The position numbers were made by a program, and so were the translations under genes. Shown here one piece after another: positions 1 to 5,276 of a DNA stretch of 5,276 nucleotides (position 1 is its first letter; every line of letters starts with the position of its first letter). Source of the DNA: Candidatus Dadabacteria bacterium RIFCSPHIGHO2_12_FULL_53_21 (GTDB taxonomy: Bacteria > Desulfobacterota_D > UBA1144 > Nemesobacterales > UBA2774); assembly GCA_001775255.1 (NCBI GenBank), contig MFCJ01000093.1, positions 1 to 5,276 of the forward strand, in the 5' to 3' direction. The notes beneath the pieces are model-generated. The model was not told the origin of the DNA, ran no database searches, and was given only the letters and a program-made list of their open reading frames with translations.

Positions 1-2
1 AT

Positions 3-722
3 TATTTAAAAACCGACGATGTTAAGGATTCCTCATGGAACGGCCTCCAGTTTGAGGGGAGGGCTACCGTGAAGAAGGCGGCCTTCGCCGTAGACGCCGG
101 GGTCGATGCTTTCGAGATGGCAGCCGGGGAAAGGGCGGACCTGCTCATAGTTCATCACGGTCATTTCTGGGATTTCCGCAACCCCTCCATAACAGGGTGG
201 GCGAAGGAGAGGATCAAAATTTTATTCGGGAACGATATTTCTCTTTACGTAAGTCACAACCCGCTCGACCGCCACAAAGAGGTCGGCCACAACGCCGAGC
301 TTCTGAAGCTGCTGGGAGCAAAGATAACGGACGAGTTTTTTCTTTATCACGGGAAGAATATAGGCTGGATAGGGGACTGCGGAAAGGGACTCGCGCTTAC
401 AGAGATCGAGGAGAAGCTCAACCGCGAGTTAAATACCGTATGCAGGGTCCTCCCGTTCGGCAGGAAAAGAATAAGGACGATAGCCGTATGCAGCGGCGGC
501 GGGAGCTACAGCGGGTTTTATAACGCCCTCGACGCCGGGGTCGATTTATACATCACGGGGGACGCGGTCGAGATATACCATACGGCCAAAGACGCCGGGA
601 TTAACGTAATATTCGCGGGGCACCACGCGACCGAGACGCTGGGGTTAAGAGCCCTCGCCCGGATTGTGCAAAAGAAGTTTGAAATAGAGACGGTTTTCAT
701 AGACCTGCCGACCGGTTTATAA
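3..722 (+). CDS. Nif3-like dinuclear metal center protein (YbgI/DUF34 family), 5' end outside the window
   Basis: The family forms ring-shaped cytosolic oligomers with a two-metal site. Its physiological reaction is unsettled, and the common label 'GTP cyclohydrolase 1 type 2' is not well supported. The reading frame is open to the left edge. The codons before the GTG at 69 encode NGLQFEG followed by VKK and AFAVDA, which is the conserved N-terminal block of the family. That GTG is therefore an internal valine despite a purine-rich, SD-like stretch before it, and the true start lies a short way upstream of the window. Visible metal ligands are the HH pair at 153-158, the Asp of HNPLD at 267-269, and the first His and the Glu of GHHATE at 621-635. 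About 239 residues are present, against roughly 247 in E. coli YbgI, so this is the short form without the inserted domain of the long Nif3 proteins. The family assignment is secure; the function is not. Confidence 0.93.
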   Translation, partial: YLKTDDVKDSSWNGLQFEGRATVKKAAFAVDAGVDAFEMAAGERADLLIVHHGHFWDFRNPSITGWAKERIKILFGNDISLYVSHNPLDRHKEVGHNAELLKLLGAKITDEFFLYHGKNIGWIGDCGKGLALTEIEEKLNRELNTVCRVLPFGRKRIRTIAVCSGGGSYSGFYNALDAGVDLYITGDAVEIYHTAKDAGINVIFAGHHATETLGLRALARIVQKKFEIETVFIDLPTGL

Positions 723-769
723 GATATTCCGCTCCGGCATTCCTCCCCTCCCGCATGCCCTCGTTTCGA

Positions 770-798
770 TTGACAAAACATGCTCCAAGTCTTAGACT
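770..798 (+). promoter_or_regulatory. sigma70-type promoter for leuA
   Basis: A consensus TTGACA (770-775) is followed, after a 17-base spacer, by TAGACT (793-798), which matches TATAAT at four of six positions. Transcription would start near 805 and leave a leader of only about 20 bases before the leuA start codon. There is therefore no room for a T-box, leader-peptide attenuator or riboswitch. Control, if any, would be by a repressor or activator at the promoter or by leucine feedback on the enzyme. This is the best promoter match I found in the window. Confidence 0.7.
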
Positions 799-824
799 AA
801 TTTGAGTTTGAGGAGGCGTACGAG

Positions 825-2372
825 ATGGGCAGCGATAACATGGTAAAGATATTCGATACGACTTTAAGGGACGGAGAGCAGGCCCCGGGCTGCGGTATGA
901 CCGCGGAAGAGAAGCTTAGGGTCGCTCACCAGCTCGAAAAGCTCGGTGTCGATGTCATCGAAGCCGGGTTCCCCATTTCTTCGGAAGGCGATTTTGAGTC
1001 CGTCAAAATCATAGCGGAGAAGATACGCGGCTGTGAAATCGCCGGTCTCTGCAGGGCTAACTTCAACGATATAGACAGGGGCTGGGAAGCGGTCAGGAAC
1101 GCCGAGTACCCGAGGATACATACCTTCATCGCCACCTCCGATATTCATCTGAAGCATAAGCTCAGGAAATCGAGGGACGAGGTGCTTGAGATCATCAGCA
1201 CCGCGGTCAAGCACGCGAGACACTATACGGAGAACGTGGAATTCTCATGCGAAGACGCGACCAGGACTGATGTGGATTACCTCTGCAGGGCTGTCGACGT
1301 CGCGGTGAGGTCCGGAGCCAGGATTATAAACATCCCGGACACGGTCGGATACACCGTCCCCGAAGAGTTCGCGTTCATCATAAGGACGCTAAAGGAAAAG
1401 GTGCCCGGCCTTGACGATATTATTCTCAGCGTCCACTGCCATAACGACCTTGGGCTTGCAGTGGCGAACTCCATCGCCGCAATCAGGGAAGGCGCGAGGC
1501 AGGTCGAGTGCACGATCAACGGTCTCGGAGAGAGGGCGGGGAACGCCTCGCTCGAAGAGATAGTAATGGGGCTCAAGGTCAGGAATGACCGTAACCCCTT
1601 CAAGACGAGGATCAACACGGAGCAGCTGTACCCGACGAGCAGGCTAGTCTCGCAGGTGACGGGCGTGAACGTCCAGCCGAATAAGGCGATAGTGGGGGCA
1701 AATGCCTTCGCTCACGAAGCGGGTATCCATCAGGACGGCGTGCTCAAGGAAAGGATCACTTATGAAATCATGGACCCGGAAGAGGTAGGAATTCCCTCGA
1801 ATAAACTTATCCTCGGAAAGCACTCAGGACGGCATGCTTTTAAAGACCGCCTGGAGGACTACGGGTATTTCCTCGACGATAAGGCTTTCGAGAGTGCGTT
1901 TAAGAAGTTCAAGGACCTGGCGGACAAGAAAAAATACGTATTCGATGAGGACATCGAAGCCCTGATCAGCGAGGAGTTCGTACGTTCGTCCGATTTTTAC
2001 AAGCTCATTTCCGCCAACTACTCGGGCGGGTCCGACATGCAGCCCGTTGCGACTGTGAAACTGCTGATAGACGGTAAGGAAGTTACGATCTCCGAGAGCG
2101 GGGACGGCCCCGTGGACGCGGCCTATCAGGCTGTATCCAAAGCCACCGGGCTCAATCCTACCCTGGAGAACTACGTAGTCGCCTCGATAACGGAGGGGAT
2201 AGACGCACAGGGAGAGGTTACGGTCAGGGTTGAAGACGAAGGGGTCATCACCCAGGGCCAGGGATCTAACACAGATATAGTGGTTGCAAGCGTGAAGGCA
2301 TACGTAAACGCCCTTAACAAGCTCCGCTGGCGGAAAGAGCATCCGAAGAGGGTTACTTCCCAGGGGATGTAA
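825..2372 (+). CDS. leuA: 2-isopropylmalate synthase
   Basis: Catalyses the first committed step of leucine biosynthesis in the cytosol: acetyl-CoA plus 2-oxoisovalerate gives 2-isopropylmalate and CoA. The N-terminal HMGL-like TIM barrel opens with DTTLRDGEQAPG (residues 11-22), where the first Asp binds the divalent metal and Arg15 is catalytic in the family. The metal-binding HCHND follows at 204-208, then the NGLGERAGNASLEE block. The linker region carries HEAGIHQDG (297-305) and LGKHSGRHAF (330-339). The C-terminal part, from about residue 395, is the LeuA dimer domain that binds leucine for feedback inhibition. At 515 residues it matches the short bacterial form (E. coli 523). The segment RIHTFIATSDIHLKHKL is typical of LeuA rather than of homocitrate or citramalate synthase. 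The start at 825 has AGGAGG at 811-816, 8 bases upstream; the in-frame ATG at 840 is less well placed. No other leu or ilv gene is adjacent. Confidence 0.97.
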   Translation: MGSDNMVKIFDTTLRDGEQAPGCGMTAEEKLRVAHQLEKLGVDVIEAGFPISSEGDFESVKIIAEKIRGCEIAGLCRANFNDIDRGWEAVRNAEYPRIHTFIATSDIHLKHKLRKSRDEVLEIISTAVKHARHYTENVEFSCEDATRTDVDYLCRAVDVAVRSGARIINIPDTVGYTVPEEFAFIIRTLKEKVPGLDDIILSVHCHNDLGLAVANSIAAIREGARQVECTINGLGERAGNASLEEIVMGLKVRNDRNPFKTRINTEQLYPTSRLVSQVTGVNVQPNKAIVGANAFAHEAGIHQDGVLKERITYEIMDPEEVGIPSNKLILGKHSGRHAFKDRLEDYGYFLDDKAFESAFKKFKDLADKKKYVFDEDIEALISEEFVRSSDFYKLISANYSGGSDMQPVATVKLLIDGKEVTISESGDGPVDAAYQAVSKATGLNPTLENYVVASITEGIDAQGEVTVRVEDEGVITQGQGSNTDIVVASVKAYVNALNKLRWRKEHPKRVTSQGM

Positions 2373-2427
2373 GGCCTTATAATCCCTCACAATCTGATTT
2401 CCCGAAACTAATTCGACGGACTTGCTA

Positions 2428-2433
2428 TATACT
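2428..2433 (+). promoter_or_regulatory. possible -10 element just before the Ycf46-like gene
   Basis: TATACT matches the -10 consensus at five of six positions and ends 11 bases before the ATG at 2445. No acceptable -35 lies 15-19 bases upstream, so the promoter is doubtful. If used, transcription would begin about five bases before the start codon. The gene could instead be read through from leuA, since only 72 bases separate them and I see no intrinsic terminator between. Confidence 0.3.
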
Positions 2434-2444
2434 TACGTGGAGTT

Positions 2445-3911
2445 ATGGCATTTCCCACAAAAACCATCGAGAATTTCGTAAAAGCGGGCTACCCGATCAT
2501 CTATCTCGTCTCGTCGGAGGAGGAAAGGGTCGAGAATACTATCAAATCGATTGCCAAAAATATCTACGGGGATAACGGTAAATTCTCGGTATGGTCTTGC
2601 ACCGAGGGTTTCAGAGACGGCTCGGAAAACCTGGTTAAAGCCCTCGATAAAGCGGTAGAGGAGCAATCAAAGGGCTTCTATTTGTTTAAGGATGTAAATT
2701 ATTTTCTCGACGATCCGAGGATTCTGAGAAAACTGAAAGATGCATATCAAAGATTAAGGAAATCACCCAGGACAATTTTCATTCTTTCTCATTCCGTTTC
2801 GATACCGCTCGAGATAGAGAAGGAAGTGGCTGTAATCGACATCGACCTCCCCGACAGATCGGAGACCGGGAAGATTTTCGACTTCACAATAAAAACGTAC
2901 ACGCCCGAGGGTGTGCAGAATACGATGAAGCCCTATTTCAGGGAAGCTGCCATCAATGCGCTCCAGGGGCTGGGTGCGCTCGAGATGGAGCTCGCCATGA
3001 GGAGGACCCTGGCTGGGAGGGGGGAGCTTGGGGAGGAGGCGGTCGATGCGCTCCTCGAGGAGAAGGCGCAGCTCGTGAGGAAATCGGGGACGCTCGATTT
3101 CGTGAGGAACAGGGTCGATATAGACAAGGTCGGGGGACTTGAAAATATAAAGGAGTGGCTCAGGGTGAGGCGGCTCGCCTTTTCGAGCGAGGCCAAGGAG
3201 TTCGGGCTCGATACGCCGAAGGGCATACTGCTGATGGGCATAAGCGGGTGCGGTAAGAGCCTCTGCGCGAAGGCTATATCCACGGCATGGAACCTGCCTC
3301 TTCTGAGGCTCGACCTGAATCAGGTCTACAGCGAGGCATTCGGAAGCCCGGAGGCTGCGTTCAGGAAGGCGATAAAGACGGTTGAAGCGACCGCCCCGTG
3401 CGTGCTATGGATAGACGAGATCGAGGCCGGTATCACGAGGAGCGGGGAGAAGTCGGGGGACAGCCCCACGTCGAGGATCTTCGGGTACTTCCTCACATGG
3501 ATGCAGGAAAAGGCATATCCGGTCTTCGTTACGGCGACCGCGAACCAGATAGATTTGCTCCCGCCCGAAATTCTCCGGAAGGGCAGGTTCGACGAGATTT
3601 TCTTTATCACGCTCCCTAACCAAAAAGAGAGACGTGAGATTTTCAGGATCCACCTCCAGAACCGCGGCAAGAACCCCGACAGCTTCGACCTCGATTCGCT
3701 CGCCAAGAACACGGAGGGGCTAAGCGGGGCCGAGATAGAGCAGGCCGTTATATCGGCGCTCTTCGAGTCCTATTCCAAGGGGAAGGAGCTTGACGACAGG
3801 GAGCTTATAATCGCCGCTTCATCTATCGTGCCTCTCTCGATGACGATGCGGGAGGAGATTTCCAAGCTCGAGCGCTGGGCTTCGAACAGGGCGGTGAAGG
3901 CCTCCAGGTAA
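2445..3911 (+). CDS. Ycf46-like AAA ATPase
   Basis: A 488-residue cytosolic ATPase of the family known as Ycf46 in red algal plastids and cyanobacteria; homologues also occur in non-phototrophs, and the substrate is unknown. The N-terminal half begins with the family block around YPIIYLVSSEEER (residues 16-28) and has no P-loop of its own. The C-terminal AAA module, from about residue 225, starts with VGGLENIKEWL. It carries Walker A GISGCGKS (265-272, Lys271), Walker B VLWIDE (320-325, Glu325), sensor-1 Asn367 in TATAN, and LRKGRFDE with candidate arginine fingers Arg378 and Arg381. GLSGAEIEQAV then marks the helical lid. All the key residues for ATP binding and hydrolysis are present. The start is weakly marked: GGAG at 2439-2442 lies only two bases from the ATG. 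DNA composition changes strongly near 2940. General AAA chaperones or FtsH-type proteases are unlikely, because there is no membrane segment or protease domain. Confidence 0.88.
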   Translation: MAFPTKTIENFVKAGYPIIYLVSSEEERVENTIKSIAKNIYGDNGKFSVWSCTEGFRDGSENLVKALDKAVEEQSKGFYLFKDVNYFLDDPRILRKLKDAYQRLRKSPRTIFILSHSVSIPLEIEKEVAVIDIDLPDRSETGKIFDFTIKTYTPEGVQNTMKPYFREAAINALQGLGALEMELAMRRTLAGRGELGEEAVDALLEEKAQLVRKSGTLDFVRNRVDIDKVGGLENIKEWLRVRRLAFSSEAKEFGLDTPKGILLMGISGCGKSLCAKAISTAWNLPLLRLDLNQVYSEAFGSPEAAFRKAIKTVEATAPCVLWIDEIEAGITRSGEKSGDSPTSRIFGYFLTWMQEKAYPVFVTATANQIDLLPPEILRKGRFDEIFFITLPNQKERREIFRIHLQNRGKNPDSFDLDSLAKNTEGLSGAEIEQAVISALFESYSKGKELDDRELIIAASSIVPLSMTMREEISKLERWASNRAVKASR

Positions 3912-3926
3912 ATTTTCGGATGTTTC

Positions 3927-3955
3927 TTTCCAGTTGCAAAAAATTCATATAAAAT
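3927..3955 (+). promoter_or_regulatory. probable promoter of the tRNA-Ala gene
   Basis: TTTCCA (3927-3932; four of six matches to the -35 consensus) is separated by 17 bases from TAAAAT (3950-3955; five of six matches to the -10 consensus), in an AT-rich gap between the ATPase gene and the tRNA. Initiation near 3962 would place the mature tRNA end about 13 bases into the transcript. An overlapping TATAAA at 3948 and TTGCAA at 3934 are alternative hexamers but are not properly spaced with each other. Confidence 0.45.
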
Positions 3956-3974
3956 CCTTAGCAATCACAGACGT

Positions 3975-4051
3975 GGGGATGTAGCTCAGCTTGGGAGAGC
4001 GCCGCGTTCGCAACGCGGAGGTCGCGGGTTCGATTCCCGTCATCTCCACCA
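3975..4051 (+). tRNA. tRNA-Ala, anticodon CGC
   Basis: A complete cloverleaf can be folded by hand. The acceptor stem is 3975-3981 with 4041-4047, all seven pairs made, including the G3:U70 wobble that identifies alanine tRNA. The D stem is 3984-3987 with 3997-4000. The anticodon stem is 4002-4006 with 4014-4018, fully paired. The anticodon CGC at 4009-4011 sits between UU and AA. The variable loop is five bases, and the T stem is 4024-4028 with 4036-4040 around a TTCGATT loop. The discriminator is A and CCA is encoded (4049-4051). It reads the alanine codon GCG. The anticodon and the G3:U70 pair agree, so the identity is secure. No clear terminator follows. Confidence 0.97.
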
Positions 4052-4216
4052 GACTTAAAGCCCTCTGTGCCATTGAATCCTTTTCAAAATCCTATGTTCG
4101 AGGCATATTAAGCCGCCCTCAGATTTCACAATACTTCCCATAGACTGCGGATGATAGACGTACCGCGACACCAAGAAAAATCGATATAGTTTCGCATTGC
4201 ATTGTGTTAATATCTT

Positions 4217-4222
4217 TATAAT
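4217..4222 (+). promoter_or_regulatory. -10 element upstream of the secreted paralog pair
   Basis: A perfect TATAAT lies 42 bases before the first paralog's start codon, which would give a leader of about 35 bases. No good -35 is at the standard distance: TTGCAT at 4197-4202 is the nearest candidate, with a spacer of only 14. An activator-dependent or alternative-sigma promoter is possible. The region from the tRNA to here (4052-4216) holds no gene that I can see. Confidence 0.45.
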
Positions 4223-4249
4223 CGGAGTTCATTGCGTGAGATCTCCGGG

Positions 4250-4259
4250 AAGGGGGTGA
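4250..4259 (+). promoter_or_regulatory. extended Shine-Dalgarno of the first paralog
   Basis: AAGGGGGTGA matches nine of ten bases of the ideal anti-16S complement AAGGAGGTGA and sits about eight bases before the ATG at 4265. It decides the start: an in-frame TTG at 4232 would place this ribosome site inside the coding region and would add 11 polar residues before the signal peptide. It suggests efficient translation. Confidence 0.75.
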
Positions 4260-4264
4260 AAGAA

Positions 4265-4672
4265 ATGAGGGGTAAATACTTAGCAGGCGTACCAGTTGTT
4301 TTTCTTCTATTGGCGGTCCTGATTTCCCATGCCGCGACGAACCTGAACTCGTCGAAAAGCAACGTATACAGACTCATATACCCGACGGATGCCGTGAGCC
4401 CGGCTCAGGCGGCGGCTATACTCGCCGACCTCGATGCAGCCACTCAGCAGAGCCAGGGGCGGATAAACCTCGAAGGGGCAGTGAGCCAGGCTCTGACTAA
4501 GCAGGGGCTCGGGACTCAGATCAAAAAGACGATCATCAAACCCGCGAGCGCCGCGGGACAGCTAACCACGATCATAATACTCTCGAACCCGGCGGACGAG
4601 GCTCAGGCGATCGCCGTAGCCGATGAAGGTGTGCCGGCCGATAAGCCGACAAAAGGGAAAAAGACCAATTAA
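4265..4672 (+). CDS. secreted protein of unknown function, tandem copy 1
   Basis: I do not recognise a named family. The 135-residue product starts with MRGK, a hydrophobic core (residues 5-20) and SHA before ATN, a plausible signal peptidase I site after Ala23; the mature protein is about 112 residues. The mature part runs NLNSSKSN, YRLIYPTDAVS, a probable helix QAAAILADLDAAT, a second probable helix around INLEGAVSQALTKQG, two short beta-like segments (IKKTII and LTTIIIL), a third helix NPADEAQAIAV, and a lysine-rich, probably disordered tail ending KGKKTN. There is no cysteine in the mature part, no lipobox, no second membrane segment and no recognisable catalytic motif. A periplasmic or extracellular place is inferred from the signal peptide alone. 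The next gene is a paralog 74 bases downstream with no convincing terminator between, so the two may be co-transcribed. The start was chosen by the strong Shine-Dalgarno at 4250-4259. Confidence 0.8.
   Translation: MRGKYLAGVPVVFLLLAVLISHAATNLNSSKSNVYRLIYPTDAVSPAQAAAILADLDAATQQSQGRINLEGAVSQALTKQGLGTQIKKTIIKPASAAGQLTTIIILSNPADEAQAIAVADEGVPADKPTKGKKTN
4373..4531 (+). repeat. high-identity block, copy 1 of a tandem paralog pair
   Basis: This 159-base in-frame segment differs from 4855-5013 at 10 positions (about 94% identical). All but one difference are synonymous third-base changes; the exception is a Pro/Gln change. The coding sequence on either side in the same two genes is only about 67-69% identical, so the block has sharp edges. 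Confidence 0.85.
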
Positions 4673-4734
4673 AAGGCAAGTACGCACGACCCGGGGTTTT
4701 TATTTAACAGCGGTTGATTTCAATAAATGTATTC

Positions 4735-4743
4735 AGGGGGGGT
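4735..4743 (+). promoter_or_regulatory. Shine-Dalgarno of the second paralog
   Basis: A run of seven G after an A (4735-4742) ends four bases before the ATG at 4747; pairing through 4736-4740 gives normal spacing. It favours ATG 4747 over the in-frame TTG at 4714, matching the start choice in the first copy and giving the same total length of 135 residues. Confidence 0.65.
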
Positions 4744-4746
4744 CAA

Positions 4747-5154
4747 ATGAGAGTCATATCTATTGCGTTCGTATTATCACTTCTGATTTTCGGGGCGGCC
4801 ATATATGCCCAGGCGGCAACGAACTTAAATTCATCCAGGAGCAATATTTACAGGCTCATATACCCGACGGATGCCGTGAGTCAGGCTCAGGCGGCGGCGA
4901 TACTCGCCGACCTCGATGCAGCAACTCAGCAGAGCCAGGGACGGATAAACCTCGAGGGTGCGGTGAGCCAGGCTCTGACGAAACAGGGGCTCGGGACTCA
5001 GATCAAAAAGACGATTATTCACCCTGCCGGTGCAACACGGCCACTAACGACAATCATCATACTTTCTAATCCCGCCGATGAGGCCCAGGCCCTGGCTGTT
5101 TCGGATGCGGGGACGCCTGCGGATAAGCCGACGAAGGGGAAGCAGGCGAACTGA
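4747..5154 (+). CDS. secreted protein of unknown function, tandem copy 2
   Basis: Paralog of the preceding gene with the same 135-residue length and no gaps in the alignment. The signal peptide is rewritten (MRVISIAFVLSLLIFGAAIYAQA), but its predicted cleavage site is also after Ala23, here a canonical AQA. From residue 24 on, about 14 of 112 positions differ. The changes cluster at residues 91-98 (KPASAAGQ in copy 1 against HPAGATRP here) and in the last 25 residues. The segments YRLIYPTDAVS, QAAAILADLDAATQQSQGRINLEGAVSQAL and TTIIILSNPADEAQA are conserved, so both copies look functional and under protein-level selection. No frameshift or stop is present. The function is unknown; secretion is inferred from the signal peptide. 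The cluster of differences may be a surface loop specifying a partner, which is speculation. Confidence 0.8.
   Translation: MRVISIAFVLSLLIFGAAIYAQAATNLNSSRSNIYRLIYPTDAVSQAQAAAILADLDAATQQSQGRINLEGAVSQALTKQGLGTQIKKTIIHPAGATRPLTTIIILSNPADEAQALAVSDAGTPADKPTKGKQAN
4855..5013 (+). repeat. high-identity block, copy 2 of a tandem paralog pair
   Basis: Partner of the block at 4373-4531, offset by 482 bases. Immediately outside it, identity falls to about 69% on the left (codons for ATNLNSSRSNIYR) and 67% on the right (from the Ile-Ile-His codons to the end), even where the amino acids are unchanged. Confidence 0.85.
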
Positions 5155-5178
5155 AGGGCGGTATATTGTTGAAGCCGG

Positions 5179-5204
5179 GGGTTCAATCCCGCTCATCCCC
5201 AGGA
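5179..5204 (+). other. possible tRNA 3'-end remnant
   Basis: The stretch resembles the T-arm and 3' acceptor strand of the tRNA-Ala at 4026-4051. Hand alignment gives 21 matches in 27 columns with one single-base gap in each strand; GGGTTC, CCCG, TCATC and CCA are shared. Its CATCCCC would pair fully with the GGGGATG 5' acceptor strand of the tRNA. No D arm or anticodon arm lies upstream, where the second paralog's coding region ends at 5154, so it is not an intact tRNA or tmRNA. It could be a degraded tRNA copy, an old attachment-site duplicate, or chance. Confidence 0.35.
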
Positions 5205-5252
5205 GAGATCTCGACAACGCACGCAGCGTCCGTATCGGGCGGAATAAAATCG

Positions 5253-5258
5253 TATAAT
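5253..5258 (+). promoter_or_regulatory. possible -10 element near the right edge
   Basis: A perfect TATAAT in an AT-rich stretch, with no good -35 at 16-18 bases upstream (5229-5236 reads TCCGTATC). Like the element at 4217-4222, it may serve a gene starting beyond the window. Apart from this and the tRNA-like remnant, the tail from 5155 to 5276 holds nothing I can name. Confidence 0.3.
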
Positions 5259-5276
5259 TAATAGTCAGGGTCTAAT

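Noticed and set aside
69..71. GTG as the start codon of the Nif3-like gene, preceded by a purine-rich GAGGGGAGG stretch
   Set aside because: The in-frame codons upstream, back to position 3, encode the conserved NGLQFEG and preceding family residues, so the GTG is an internal valine and the gene is cut by the window edge.
1824..2390. Minus-strand open frame of 188 codons opposite the end of leuA
   Set aside because: It lies wholly antisense to the conserved LeuA regulatory domain, with no recognisable protein features; it is a by-product of codon bias. The other minus-strand frames over leuA and the ATPase are the same.
4232..4264. TTG start 11 codons upstream for copy 1 (and the matching TTG at 4714 for copy 2)
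   Set aside because: Both would bury strong Shine-Dalgarno sequences within the gene and put polar residues before the signal peptides; the ATG starts give equal lengths and aligned cleavage sites.
4419..4480. EF-hand-like look of DLDAATQQSQGRINLE in the paralogs
   Set aside because: The spacing from the first Asp to the Gly is about twice that of a calcium-binding loop and the required acidic positions are missing.
4688..4704. Intrinsic terminator between the paralogs (CCCGGGG followed by a T run)
   Set aside because: The GC palindrome has no room for a loop, so no stable hairpin forms; read-through is as likely.
4623..5069. Open frame of 148 codons spanning the end of copy 1, the gap and most of copy 2
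   Set aside because: It is out of frame with both conserved paralogs, has no ribosome site, and its product has low-complexity composition typical of a shadow frame.
5109..5204. A complete tRNA or tmRNA ending at 5201, using GGGGACG at 5109 as the 5' acceptor strand
   Set aside because: Six of seven acceptor pairs can be drawn, but the 5' strand is inside the conserved coding region of copy 2, no D or anticodon arm folds, and the length fits neither RNA class.

Overview
The window reads as an ordinary chromosomal segment of a Gram-negative bacterium of moderate GC content. The signs are Shine-Dalgarno-led genes, a tRNA with encoded CCA, and two Sec-type signal peptides that look suited to export across an inner membrane. 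Frequent ATA (Ile) and AGG (Arg) codons fit an uncultured deltaproteobacterial, Dadabacteria-like or similar lineage, but this placement is low confidence because there is no rRNA or other phylogenetic marker here. All genes lie on the plus strand.

Layout: (1) 3-722, a Nif3/YbgI (DUF34) dinuclear-metal protein whose first residues lie beyond the left edge. (2) 770-798, a good sigma70-type promoter driving (3) leuA, 2-isopropylmalate synthase, 825-2372. (4) 2445-3911, an AAA ATPase of the Ycf46-like family known from cyanobacteria and red algal plastids. Its coding DNA changes abruptly from about 42% to over 60% GC near position 2940. (5) 3975-4051, tRNA-Ala with anticodon CGC and the G3:U70 identity pair. 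(6) 4265-4672 and 4747-5154, two tandem genes for 135-residue secreted proteins of unknown function, identical at about 98 of 112 mature residues. (7) 5155-5276, a non-coding tail holding a sequence resembling a tRNA 3' end and a perfect TATAAT near the right edge.

The first four units look like housekeeping genes that happen to be neighbours. LeuA has its own promoter, the ATPase may have its own start signal, and nothing in the sequence links their functions. The accessory-looking part lies right of the tRNA. There, the paralogous pair shows a central 159-base block about 94% identical between copies, flanked by sequence only 67-69% identical, although the protein is conserved on both sides. 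This is a signature of local gene conversion, or else of an extra nucleotide-level constraint. The pair lies between an intact tRNA-Ala and a degenerate copy of that tRNA's T-arm and acceptor 3' half, so it may occupy an old tRNA-associated insertion site. I saw no integrase, transposase, CRISPR array, toxin-antitoxin module or defence system. The unexplained biology here is the secreted paralog pair.
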